This document shows positions 1-7,030 of a stretch of 14,334 bases of DNA, one piece after another. Position numbers and translations under genes: made by a program. Origin of the DNA: CAZUCD01 sp964618855 (GTDB taxonomy: Bacteria > Sumerlaeota > Sumerlaeia > SLMS01 > JANRJK01); contig CAZUCD010000096.1 in assembly GCA_964618855.1 (NCBI GenBank), positions 1 to 14,334 of the forward strand, read 5' to 3'. Numbering within the stretch: position 1 is the stretch's first letter; every line of letters starts with the position of its first letter. The notes beneath the pieces are model-generated. The model was not told the DNA's origin and did no database searches. It saw only the letters and a list, made by a program, of their open reading frames with translations.

Positions 1-41
1 CTTCCGATCGGGCACGACTCGGTGTCACTCCCTGTTTGGCT

Positions 42-67
42 GGGGGCCGAAACACGCATCGGCCCCC
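42..67. other. Perfect 9-bp hairpin
   Basis: The arm GGGGGCCGA (42-50) is exactly complementary to TCGGCCCCC (59-67) around an 8-nt loop. No T-run follows on either strand, so it is not a standard intrinsic terminator. It could still mark the 3' end of a transcript entering from the left, or a protein or RNA structure site. Confidence 0.5.
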
Positions 68-475
68 GCGCGGGAGTCCTGAGACAATTGGGAACCGGCG
101 GCTCCAGCATGACGGCTCCGGGGACGGGAGGGGCGCTGGGGCACTGAATCCCCGTCGCGCGGCGAACCCAGAGATTCGATGAGGTTCGCGCGCCGGGAGC
201 TCCACGTAGTCTGCCCCGGACCCGCCGCACGGCAGGTGTCTCCCAAAATCCTCCATGATGCGCACAGAGTAGCATGCGAGTCCACGCCAAAGTCCTCGGC
301 TCAAAGCTTTTACCCGCCGGCGCCCCCCCTTTTTCCCCTTGTCCATCCGCGAGGGTTGGGGATGATCAGCGCTACGATGCAGAAGTAACACGCGGTCGGC
401 TCGTGGTTTTCAGGGCACCGCAATTGACCGATCCGAAACACAGGCCCTGAAGCCGACCTCGACCCCCAACCCCCC

Positions 476-480
476 AGGAG
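476..480 (+). promoter_or_regulatory. Ribosome binding site that decides the start at 492
   Basis: AGGAG lies 11 nt before the ATG at 492 but only 2 nt before the in-frame GTG at 483. The spacing favours the ATG, which also begins the signal peptide with the expected basic residues (MRK). Confidence 0.6.
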
Positions 481-491
481 AAGTGCAGCAC

Positions 492-1859
492 ATGCGCAAA
501 GCCATTTTGATGACAGCGGCCCTCACCCTGATTGCAGGTGCCGCCAGCGCCCAGACCGCGTCCCTCGCGCTCTCGGCAGCCACGCACAACACCGCAGCCG
601 GATTCGCCGGCACAGAAAACCTCGTCGCCTTCCGCGGCCTCGGGGTTACGCGCCAGGCCACGCCACGGTTCATCTACCAGGACCGCAATTCCGACGCCGC
701 GGTGACGACGACCAACCGCAACTCCCTCTGGCAGTGGAGCGGCACCGGTGCCCCCACGCAGCTCTGCACGCAGGCCGCCATCGTAAGTGCCGTCAGCGCC
801 GTTTCCGCAGCCGATGCCGACGGTGACTCGCTCTTCGGCGTCTTCGACATGGAGGGCGACGCCTCGGGCAACATCTTCATTGCGACCAACATCGGCATCG
901 CGGGTGGCAGCACGCTCTTCCGTGAGGACATCGTGCGCATATCCTCGGCCGGGGCCGTCACCGTGGTTGCCACCTCGGGGTCGAACGGCGCGGAGAATGC
1001 AGAGGGCACGAACTCCATCGCCTACGACGCAGCCAACGACCGGCTTTACGTCCACATCGACAACTTCAGCTCCAGCCACGGTGTGGGCGTCGGCGCGGGG
1101 GTCAATGGCGCGGGCACCCGCGGCATCCACGTCATCAACAACGCGAGCACCGCCTCGAACGTCACGCTCAACGCCTCCACACTAATCATTTCCGAGGCGA
1201 ACCTCAACTCGGCCCTCGTTGGCGGCAACTCCTCCGGCGGCGGCAGCAGCACCGACGGCAACGCCTTCGACATCACCTTCCGTCCTGTTCAGGGCGACCT
1301 CATCGTCTCGAACATCAACACCACGAACGACAACGACGACATTTTCCGCGTGACCCCACTTACGGTTGGCGCGGGTGTTTGCACGCTCTTCATCGACTCG
1401 AACGCCATCGAGGCGGCGCTGACCAACGAGCGCTTCTTCGGCGCCGGCTCCCTCGGTGCGATCGCGGACCAGTCGCTCGACAACTCGGCCTTCGCGGTCC
1501 GCGAGTCCACTGGCGACATCTACTTCTCGAACTGCACGTCGGCCGCGACCTCCGCCTACGCGACAAACCGCCGCTCCATCGCCTTCATCAGTGCCGATGG
1601 CGCCCAAATCCAGAACGTCATCGCCGAGCAGTCCGTCAGCCAGGACCTCACCGGCGCCACAACCAGCACCTTCCTCAACGGAACGAGCAGCAACCCGACG
1701 GACCGCTCCCTCCGCTTCGTTGAGAAGACCCCGCCGGAAAACTCCGAGCTCTACTGCCTCGGCGAGAACAACGCCGGTCCGGAGGGCATCATCCGCGTGA
1801 CCGGGTTCATCGTCGGCTCAGGCCCTGCCTCCGCCGGTGGCTGGTCGCTCTACGAGTAA
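492..1859 (+). CDS. Secreted beta-propeller-like protein, paralog A
   Basis: This is a 455-residue exported protein of unknown function. A Sec signal peptide is clear: MRK, a hydrophobic core, and a cleavage site after A20 (ASA|Q). The mature chain is rich in Gly, Ser, Asn and Thr. It has repeated short beta-strand blocks of the type D-x-x-G-N-I-F-I-A-T (residues 123-132), D-A-A-N-D-R-L-Y-V (179-187) and G-D-L-I-V-S-N (268-274), the style of NHL or SMP-30-like propellers, although no named family is certain. Four cysteines (92, 297, 348, 422) could form disulfides. The chain ends in GGWSLYE with no membrane anchor or classical sorting tail. It aligns over nearly its whole length with the next gene, so the two are a diverged tandem duplication. 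A strong terminator follows the stop codon. It probably acts in the periplasm or outside the cell; any ligand or activity is unknown. Confidence 0.8.
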   Translation: MRKAILMTAALTLIAGAASAQTASLALSAATHNTAAGFAGTENLVAFRGLGVTRQATPRFIYQDRNSDAAVTTTNRNSLWQWSGTGAPTQLCTQAAIVSAVSAVSAADADGDSLFGVFDMEGDASGNIFIATNIGIAGGSTLFREDIVRISSAGAVTVVATSGSNGAENAEGTNSIAYDAANDRLYVHIDNFSSSHGVGVGAGVNGAGTRGIHVINNASTASNVTLNASTLIISEANLNSALVGGNSSGGGSSTDGNAFDITFRPVQGDLIVSNINTTNDNDDIFRVTPLTVGAGVCTLFIDSNAIEAALTNERFFGAGSLGAIADQSLDNSAFAVRESTGDIYFSNCTSAATSAYATNRRSIAFISADGAQIQNVIAEQSVSQDLTGATTSTFLNGTSSNPTDRSLRFVEKTPPENSELYCLGENNAGPEGIIRVTGFIVGSGPASAGGWSLYE

Positions 1860-1895
1860 GCACGTCAGGCAGCATCACCGCACACCGCACTCTCC

Positions 1896-1931
1896 AACTG
1901 CCCGCGAACCCCGTTCGCGGGCAGTTTTCTT
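1896..1931 (+). terminator. Intrinsic terminator after paralog A
   Basis: The arm CTGCCCGCGAAC (1898-1909) pairs perfectly with GTTCGCGGGCAG (1913-1924) around a 3-nt CCC loop. Two more A-T pairs extend the stem to 14 bp. The T-rich run TTTTCTT (1925-1931) follows. This is a textbook Rho-independent terminator, 36 bp after the stop codon of the preceding gene. Confidence 0.92.
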
Positions 1932-1936
1932 GTCAC

Positions 1937-1941
1937 GGGAG
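1937..1941 (+). promoter_or_regulatory. Ribosome binding site for the TTG start at 1951
   Basis: GGGAG sits 9 nt before an in-frame TTG at 1951 and directly after the terminator. It supports TTG as the start codon. The longer in-frame option, a GTG at 1837, would begin inside the previous gene and put 38 non-signal residues before the signal peptide. Confidence 0.6.
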
Positions 1942-1950
1942 TCCCCAACC

Positions 1951-3057
1951 TTGCCACTGATACGCCCCAAGCCGCTCCTGATCCTCGCCTTCTTCTCCCT
2001 CACGGCGACGGGGGTTGCCGCGCCCACCTACACACGCCACCTTTCCCGGTCGACGATCCTCTCGCTGACCGGCAACGTGGACACTGATCCCCGGGGCCTC
2101 GCCTGCAATGCAGCCGGGACCGTCTGGTACTTCTTCGAGGACGACACCAGCGACGCGATCCTCAGGTGGGACGGCTCGATCCTGTCCGTCTGGGCCTCGC
2201 GCGCGCAGATGGAAGCCGCGCTCGGCATCACGGGAATCGCGCTGCACGACATGACCTGCGACCCGGCGACCGGGACCCTCTTCGCCCTGGTGCGCCCGAC
2301 CTCCGACGCTACCGAGCGGCTCATCCGCATCCCCTCCGCGGGGACCGTCCAGCGCGTCGTGGGCGTCGCGCACTCGGAAGGCATTTCCGCCATCGACGTG
2401 GATGCCGCCAACGCGCGGCTGGTCTTCCTCCGCACCGCATTCGAGGGCGCTTCCGCCGCCCAAGTCGGCGTATGGCACGTTCCCACCAACGCCGTGGATG
2501 CCACCCCCGTCCAGCTCGCATCGGAAGCGGCCCTCGCAGGCGCCCTCACGCCCCCGGGGACGCTCTTCGAGGCGTCGGACCTCGTCGTCCAATCCGGCGG
2601 GGACATCATCGTCGCCAACGCATTCGCGACGGGGGACGTCAACTCCGACGGGGACATGTTGCGCATCACCCCGTCCGGCTCCGTCTCGCTGTTCACGGAG
2701 CGCTCGGCCCTCCTCGCAGCGATGGGCGCACCCGGTGGCAACATCGGCGACACCTACCTCGAGTGCAACGCCGCCGACGAGGTCCTCGTCTGGCACAACG
2801 GCACCGTCCCCCCGCCCACCGAGTACCTGCTCAAGGTCTCCGCCGATGGCTCGTTGGTGCAGGCGCTCGACTCGGAGGCGTCCATGCTCGGATCAACCGC
2901 GTTTGGCGGCGCCACGGACACCGGTGCGGACGCCAACGGATTCGCCGCCACGGCCGATGGCAGGTTCGGTCTCGCGCACAACGCGACCCTGTCGGAGGGC
3001 ATTATCGTCATCTCGGGCGCCGACGTCTCGCGAGTCGGCGGGTGGGCGGACTACTGA
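1951..3057 (+). CDS. Secreted beta-propeller-like protein, paralog B
   Basis: With the TTG start this is a 368-residue exported protein. It has a signal peptide with basic residues R5 and K7, a hydrophobic core, and likely cleavage after A24 (GVAA|PTYT). Function is unknown. It matches paralog A block by block: RWDG (72-75) with QWSG, LIRIPSAG (124-131) with IVRISSAG, DAANARL (151-157) with DAANDRL, GGDIIVAN (216-223) with QGDLIVSN, LRITP (237-241) with FRVTP, and the C-terminal EGIIVISG...GGWADY with EGIIRVTG...GGWSLYE. It is about 90 residues shorter, mainly through loss of Gly/Ser/Asn-rich loops. It starts only 20 bp beyond a strong terminator, so it needs read-through or its own promoter within the 3' end of paralog A. 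Its last 7 bp overlap the end of the convergent adenosyltransferase gene. An ATG-type start is absent, so the exact N-terminus is less sure than the gene. Confidence 0.75.
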   Translation: MPLIRPKPLLILAFFSLTATGVAAPTYTRHLSRSTILSLTGNVDTDPRGLACNAAGTVWYFFEDDTSDAILRWDGSILSVWASRAQMEAALGITGIALHDMTCDPATGTLFALVRPTSDATERLIRIPSAGTVQRVVGVAHSEGISAIDVDAANARLVFLRTAFEGASAAQVGVWHVPTNAVDATPVQLASEAALAGALTPPGTLFEASDLVVQSGGDIIVANAFATGDVNSDGDMLRITPSGSVSLFTERSALLAAMGAPGGNIGDTYLECNAADEVLVWHNGTVPPPTEYLLKVSADGSLVQALDSEASMLGSTAFGGATDTGADANGFAATADGRFGLAHNATLSEGIIVISGADVSRVGGWADY

Positions 3058-3689
3058 CCGGCGTCGTCCACCCCTGGCAGCGCGGGCGGCTTCATCCCAT
3101 GCCGCCACAGCACCTCAGGCACCTGCATTTCCCGGTTCACCCAGCGGCACAGGACAAACAGCGCGTCCGAGAACCGGTTGAGGAACACCGCGCAGTGCGC
3201 CCCGACGGGTTCCTCGGCCGCGAGCGCCACCACGCAGCGCTCCGCCCGCCGCGCCACGGTCCTTGCGACATGCAGGGCTGCCGACGTCCTCGATCCCCCG
3301 GGGAGCACGAAGTCCTTCAGCGCGGGCAACTCCGCGTTGTACGCATCGCACGCGCGCTCCAGGAACTCTACATCCCCGGCGCCGATCACGGGCATCCTCG
3401 GGTCGAGGTCCTCCACGCGCGTGGCCAGTTCCCCCCCGAGCGTGAACAGCAGGTTCTGCATGTACTCGAGCAGGCCAGCGAAGTCGGCGGCGCGCTCGGC
3501 GCTGCGCACGCGGCCGACATGCTCGGCGGAAAACTCCACCCTCGCGCACGCCATCGCGGCCATCAGCTCGTCCACGGTCCCGTAGGACTCGATCCGCGCG
3601 TGGTCCTTGCGCAGGCGCTGACCTCCGACGAGCCCCGTCGTGCCGTCGTCCCCCGACTTCGTGTAGACCTTGGTGATGCGCATGCTCAT
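3051..3689 (-). CDS. pduO: PduO-type cob(I)alamin adenosyltransferase
   Basis: This 212-residue protein transfers the 5'-deoxyadenosyl group of ATP to reduced corrinoid, making adenosylcobalamin or its precursor in the cytoplasm. Family motifs are all present: the N-terminal ATP site YTKSGDDGTTGLVGGQR (9-25), ESYGTVDEL (34-42), the helix GGSRTSAALHVAR (131-143) and LNRFSDALF (170-178). Length is normal for the trimeric PduO family. The ATG at 3689 is chosen over the one at 3683 because a GGAG lies 9 nt upstream of it. No other cobalamin genes, B12-dependent enzyme or cobalamin riboswitch are visible, so it may serve salvage or housekeeping. Its stop codon lies inside the last codons of the convergent secreted-protein gene (7-bp overlap), and it is divergent from dcd across 171 bp. 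Confidence 0.93.
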   Translation of the reverse strand: MSMRITKVYTKSGDDGTTGLVGGQRLRKDHARIESYGTVDELMAAMACARVEFSAEHVGRVRSAERAADFAGLLEYMQNLLFTLGGELATRVEDLDPRMPVIGAGDVEFLERACDAYNAELPALKDFVLPGGSRTSAALHVARTVARRAERCVVALAAEEPVGAHCAVFLNRFSDALFVLCRWVNREMQVPEVLWRHGMKPPALPGVDDAGQ

Positions 3690-3860
3690 GGCTCGCCGCT
3701 CCGTGCTCTGAGGGTCCATCCGCGGCTCATCCGTGGCCAATGCCAAGACGGAAAATGCGCGAGCGTGTGGTTTCGGCTTTCCTTCGTGCGACCTTCGCCT
3801 TGCCCGAGAACGCGCGCGCGGCGACCTTCCGCCCTCCGAAACGGCCACCAAACCACGACC

Positions 3861-4415
3861 ATGATCCTCACCGGCGAAGAGATTCGCATCAACCTCGGAC
3901 GGCGCATCTTCATAGAGCCCTTCGAGCCCGCGCAGTTGAACCCCAACTCGTACAACCTGCGCCTGCACGATGAACTGATGATCTATGAGGACGAGGTGCT
4001 CGACATGCGGCGCCTCCCCAAGACCTCGCGCGTGAAGATCCCCGCCGAGGGACTCGTCCTGCAGCCGGGCAGGCTCTACCTTGGCAGGACCCTCGAATAC
4101 ACCGAAACGCGCGGATTCGTCCCCATGCTTGAGGGGCGCAGCTCCATCGGCCGCCTCGGCATGTTCGTCCACGTCACCGCCGGCTTCGGGGACACGGGAT
4201 TCCGGGGCTACTGGACGCTCGAGATCACCGCGATCCATCCCCTGCGCATCTATCCCGGCGTCGAAATCTGCCAGATCTTCTACCATCAGGTCGTCGGCGA
4301 CGTGACGCCCTACCAGTCCGACAAGTACCAGAACAACCGCGACATCCAGCCGTCCATGCTCTACAAGGACTTCAACAGGGCGCAGGACCTCCCCGGATTC
4401 GACAAGGTGAAGTAG
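3861..4415 (+). CDS. dcd: dCTP deaminase (possibly also dUTP-hydrolysing)
   Basis: This 184-residue enzyme deaminates dCTP to dUTP (or on to dUMP in bifunctional members), feeding dTMP synthesis in the cytoplasm. Diagnostic segments are LNPNSYNLRL (26-35), GRSSIGR (92-98), the AGFGDTGFRGYWTLE block (107-121) with the probable catalytic glutamate E121, and the C-terminal lid KYQNNRDIQPSMLY (155-168). Trimeric Dcd proteins have this length. The AGFGDTGF-type loop, unlike the HRIDPGW type of E. coli, occurs in a sub-branch where mono- or bifunctionality cannot be read from sequence alone. The start at 3861 matches the family N-terminus (MIL), but no Shine-Dalgarno sequence precedes it. Its stop codon overlaps the first unit of the AGTCGAA repeat tract. 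lysC follows on the same strand after 155 bp. Confidence 0.93.
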   Translation: MILTGEEIRINLGRRIFIEPFEPAQLNPNSYNLRLHDELMIYEDEVLDMRRLPKTSRVKIPAEGLVLQPGRLYLGRTLEYTETRGFVPMLEGRSSIGRLGMFVHVTAGFGDTGFRGYWTLEITAIHPLRIYPGVEICQIFYHQVVGDVTPYQSDKYQNNRDIQPSMLYKDFNRAQDLPGFDKVK

Positions 4416-4450
4416 TCGAAAGTCGAAAGTCGAAAAGTCAGAAAGTCGAA
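4414..4450 (+). repeat. AGTCGAA heptamer tandem array
   Basis: Five near-identical units follow each other: AGTCGAA at 4414-4420, 4421-4427, 4428-4434 and 4444-4450, with a variant AGTCAGAA at 4436-4443. The first unit overlaps the dcd stop codon (TAG at 4413-4415). The array is purine-rich on the plus strand, with no coding potential that I trust. Confidence 0.85.
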
Positions 4451-4504
4451 GGGTGGAGAAGTCTGGGGATCGCATACCGGTCGATCCGCCGATCACTCAC
4501 CGAA

Positions 4505-4570
4505 CCCCGATCCCCGATTCCCCAATCCCGACCCCCGACCCCAGACCCCCGATTCCCGATCCCAGATCCC
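4505..4570 (-). repeat. Ten-tract G-run array (predicted G-quadruplex) abutting lysC
   Basis: The plus strand carries ten C-runs of 3-5 nt (4505-4508, 4512-4515, 4520-4523, 4527-4529, 4532-4536, 4539-4542, 4546-4550, 4555-4557, 4561-4563, 4568-4570) separated by 2-4 nt such as GAT, GATT, GA or AGAT. On the minus strand this reads as GGGATC/GGGAATC-like units, which satisfies the usual G3+N1-7 quadruplex rule many times over. The last C-run touches the lysC ATG, so no Shine-Dalgarno sequence fits. The RNA-like strand would be C-rich; the quadruplex strand is the template. Confidence 0.85.
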
Positions 4571-5863
4571 ATGTCACGCATCGTCATCAAATTCGGCGGA
4601 GACGCCCTCGGCGACAAAGGCAAGGGGGAGGGCCGTGCCGGTGAAGAGATGCTCCGCGGTGCGACGTTCCACGCGGAGAAGTTCCGCCACATGGCGCGCA
4701 TCGCGGGGGCGATGCGACGCCGCGGCGACCAGGTCGTGGTCATCGCGTCCGCGATGGGGGATGCGACGAACAGGCTGCTAGCGATGGCGAAGGCGCTTCA
4801 CGACAAGCCCCCCGCCCGCGAACTCGACATGCTCATGTCCACCGGGGAGCAGCAGGCCATCGCCTTGATGGCGATCGCGCTCCTGGGCGAGGGCCTCCCC
4901 GCGATGAGCTTCACCGGGCCACAGGTCGGCGTCGTGACGGAGCCGGTGTTCGGCAAGGCGCGCATCAAGTCGATAGACACGGCGCGGCTCGAACGGGCGC
5001 TGGCCGAGGGCGCCATCCCCGTCGTCGCCGGCTTCCAGGGCGCGACGGTGGACAACGAGCTCACGACGCTCGGCCGCGGGGGTTCGGACATCACGGCAGT
5101 TGCGCTCGCCGCAGCCCTCAAGGCCGATGTCTGCGAGTTCTACAAGGACGTCGACGGCATCTTCACCACCGACCCGCGGATATGCCCCACGGCGCGCAGG
5201 CTCGACAGGATCACCTACGACGAGATGCTCGAACTCGCCGCGATGGGCGCCGGCGTCCTCCATTCGCGCAGCGTCGAGTTCGCCAAGAACTACCGGGTCC
5301 CCCTGCACGTGCGCAGCTACCTGCACGACATGCCCGGCACCTTTGTCGTCGAGGAGGACGAATCCATGGAAGACACCGTCATCAGTGGCGTCGCATTCAA
5401 CCGCGAGGAGGCGAAGATCACGATCCTCGCCGTGCCCGACCAGCCAGGCGTCGCCGCCCAGGTGTTCGACCGCATCGCCTCCGCGAACATCATGGTGGAC
5501 ATGATCATCCAGAACGCCGCCAGCCACGGCCACAACGACATCTCGTTCACCGTGTCGCGCACCGACTACGAAGAGGCGATGCGGATCATGCAGGTCCTCG
5601 CGGGGGAACTGGGCGCGCAGGGCGTGACCGGCGACCGCACCATGGCGAAGCTCAGCGTCGTCGGCACCGGCGTCCGTTCGCACTCCAACGTCGCCGCGAA
5701 GATGTTCCGCGCCCTCGCGGACTCGGGCATCAACATCCAGATGATCTCCACCAGCGAGATCAAGCTCTCCTGCATCATTGCCGAGGCGGAGCTGGAGAGG
5801 GCCGTCCGCGTCGTCCACGACGCGCTGGCCGAGATGGTGCAGCTCGGCCGCCCCGCGGAGTAG
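4571..5863 (+). CDS. lysC: Aspartokinase with two C-terminal ACT domains
   Basis: This enzyme phosphorylates L-aspartate, the first step towards lysine, threonine, methionine and diaminopimelate. The 430 residues hold an amino-acid kinase domain with KFGG (7-10), SAMG (60-63), STGEQ (90-94) and TLGRGGSD (ending at 173), then two ACT domains (about 271-345 and 353-425). The second ACT domain includes the allosteric IQMISTSEIKLS segment, so feedback inhibition by lysine and/or threonine is likely. The N-terminus is odd. The usual KFGGTS is KFGGDA, and about 18 extra Gly/Lys-rich residues (about 14-33) separate it from the next strand, giving KFGGDALGDKGKGEG, which looks like the UMP kinase phosphate loop. 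No Shine-Dalgarno sequence precedes the ATG, which directly abuts the C-tract array. It may be co-transcribed with dcd. It ends 9 bp from the convergent ABC gene. Confidence 0.95.
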   Translation: MSRIVIKFGGDALGDKGKGEGRAGEEMLRGATFHAEKFRHMARIAGAMRRRGDQVVVIASAMGDATNRLLAMAKALHDKPPARELDMLMSTGEQQAIALMAIALLGEGLPAMSFTGPQVGVVTEPVFGKARIKSIDTARLERALAEGAIPVVAGFQGATVDNELTTLGRGGSDITAVALAAALKADVCEFYKDVDGIFTTDPRICPTARRLDRITYDEMLELAAMGAGVLHSRSVEFAKNYRVPLHVRSYLHDMPGTFVVEEDESMEDTVISGVAFNREEAKITILAVPDQPGVAAQVFDRIASANIMVDMIIQNAASHGHNDISFTVSRTDYEEAMRIMQVLAGELGAQGVTGDRTMAKLSVVGTGVRSHSNVAAKMFRALADSGINIQMISTSEIKLSCIIAEAELERAVRVVHDALAEMVQLGRPAE

Positions 5864-5866
5864 CAA

Positions 5867-5889
5867 CCCCTCCTATCGGGAGGGTGGGT
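5867..5889. terminator. Weak hairpin between convergent lysC and ABC gene ends
   Basis: CCCTCC (5868-5873) pairs with GGAGGG (5879-5884) around a 5-nt loop, in the gap between the two stop codons. Only a pyrimidine-rich stretch follows on the plus strand, with no true T-run. It could act weakly in both directions; I cannot show that it terminates. Confidence 0.35.
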
Positions 5890-6985
5890 CCTTCTTCAGC
5901 TTCGACAAGCCCGACTCGCTGATCGGGACGGGCGTCAGGTTCGACTTCGAGCTCCGGCCTCCGGTCCCCTTGTTCGCCTCGGATGAAAACTCCGGGTCAT
6001 AGAGGTGGCATGCGACCCGCACGCCGTCGGGAAGGGTGTTCGTCCGCGGGCTCACCTTGTCGCACGGTCCGAACCGCGCGGGGCAGCGCGGGTGGAAGTG
6101 GCACCCCGGCGGGGGATTCACCGGGCTGGGGACGTCCCCCTCGAGGATGATGCGCTTCGTGCGCCGCGATTTTTCGATCTGCGGCACCGCCGACAGCAGC
6201 GCCCGCGTGTAGGGATGCTTCGGCGTGTCGAAGATCGGCGCCGTGTCGCCCATCTCCACGATCCGGCCAAGGTACATCACCGCGACCTGGTGCGCGAGGT
6301 GCGCCACCACGGAGAGATCGTGGCTGATGAACAGGAAGGACAGCCCCATCGATTGCTGCAAGTCCTCGAGCAGGTTGATGACCTGCGCCTGGATAGAGAC
6401 GTCGAGCGCGGAAACCGGCTCGTCGGCGATGATGAGGTCGGGTTGCACGGCGAGGGCGCGCGCAATGCCGATGCGCTGGCGCTGGCCCCCGGAAAACTCG
6501 TGCGGGAAACGCCGCGCCGCGTCCGGCGAAAGGCCCACCTGCACCAGAAGCTGCTTCACCCGCTCCTGGCGCGCCTCCCCCTTCGGCACGATCCGATGGA
6601 TCGCGAGCGCCTCCGAAATCATCGCTCCCACGGGCATGCGCGGATTCAGCGAACTGTACGGATCCTGGAAGATCATCTGCATCCGGCGGCGGTAGGGGAG
6701 CATGTCCCCCTGCGACAGAGTCACCAGATTCGGGGAATTGTCGAGCTGGACGTGCCCTTCGGACGCCGGGATCAGGTTCAGGATCAGGCGTCCCGCGGTC
6801 GTCTTCCCGCAGCCGGACTCCCCGACGAGCGCGAGCGTCCGCCCCTTCCCAACGGTGAAGTCGATCCCATCGACCGCCTTCACGTGGTTCGCCACCTTGC
6901 CGAACAGGCCTTTTCGGATGGGGAACCACTTCTTCAGCCCGCGAACGGTCAGGAGCGGTTGGGTCGATGTTGGCTGGTCGGCCAT
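5873..6985 (-). CDS. oppF: OppF/DppF-type peptide ABC transporter ATPase
   Basis: This 370-residue ATPase subunit would energise uptake of oligopeptides, dipeptides or a related solute by a two-permease importer at the inner membrane. It has all the ATPase motifs: Walker A GESGCGKTT (55-63), Q-loop FQDPYSSLNP (106-115), signature FSGGQRQ (164-170), Walker B LIIADEP (184-190) and the H-loop histidine H222. The OppF-type C-terminal region follows, with PKHPYTRALLSAVP and the cysteine cluster in CHFHPRCP. Beyond this a Ser/Lys-rich tail of about 37 residues is unusual. The ATG at 6985 is chosen because the 47 upstream in-frame residues are unlike the family and lie across the promoter. No permease, binding protein or OppD partner is visible, so the gene stands alone. 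The substrate is unknown. Confidence 0.92.
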   Translation of the reverse strand: MADQPTSTQPLLTVRGLKKWFPIRKGLFGKVANHVKAVDGIDFTVGKGRTLALVGESGCGKTTAGRLILNLIPASEGHVQLDNSPNLVTLSQGDMLPYRRRMQMIFQDPYSSLNPRMPVGAMISEALAIHRIVPKGEARQERVKQLLVQVGLSPDAARRFPHEFSGGQRQRIGIARALAVQPDLIIADEPVSALDVSIQAQVINLLEDLQQSMGLSFLFISHDLSVVAHLAHQVAVMYLGRIVEMGDTAPIFDTPKHPYTRALLSAVPQIEKSRRTKRIILEGDVPSPVNPPPGCHFHPRCPARFGPCDKVSPRTNTLPDGVRVACHLYDPEFSSEANKGTGGRSSKSNLTPVPISESGLSKLKKDPPSR

Positions 6986-7030
6986 GCGGCGTCTTCGGTC
7001 CGGCGGGTCTGGAATGGAGATTGAAGGGCG

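Larger units (their letters stand above)
1..491. other. Left-edge non-coding stretch
   Basis: I see no supported gene here. Two overlapping minus-strand reading frames exist (one from an ATG at 256 running off the left edge, one from a GTG at 285 to 25). Neither has a Shine-Dalgarno sequence, a recognisable protein or a consistent third-position GC preference. The stretch holds a perfect hairpin at 42-67 and a pyrimidine run at 323-338 (seven C, five T, four C). The promoter of the secreted-protein gene at 492 should lie towards the right end, but no convincing -35/-10 pair is visible. A TTGACC at 424-429 has no matching -10 element. Confidence 0.6.

Noticed and set aside
1..256. Minus-strand reading frame from an ATG at 256, open to the left edge
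   Set aside because: There is no Shine-Dalgarno sequence, no recognisable protein and irregular third positions; open frames of this length are common by chance in GC-rich DNA.
25..285. Minus-strand 86-codon frame
   Set aside because: It overlaps another open frame on the same strand, starts with GTG, and has a low-complexity Arg/Ser/Pro composition with no family resemblance.
424..452. Possible promoter TTGACC before the first secreted-protein gene
   Set aside because: The hexamer at the right spacing is CTGAAG, which does not resemble a -10 element.
3021..3080. Bidirectional terminator at the overlap of the secreted paralog and adenosyltransferase genes
   Set aside because: Only short imperfect stems can be drawn and there is no T-run on either strand.
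2166..3860. Very long plus-strand open frame leading into dcd
   Set aside because: Its upstream part is Arg/Pro/His-rich shadow coding across the secreted-protein and adenosyltransferase genes. The true gene begins at 3861 with the family N-terminus.
3690..3860. Cobalamin riboswitch or divergent promoter between the adenosyltransferase and dcd genes
   Set aside because: No B12-box-like sequence or convincing -35/-10 pair was found on either strand; only a loose ATCCG(C/T)G repeat at 3718-3735.
6005..7024. 339-codon plus-strand open frame
   Set aside because: It is antisense to the ABC ATPase, whose full set of catalytic motifs is on the minus strand.
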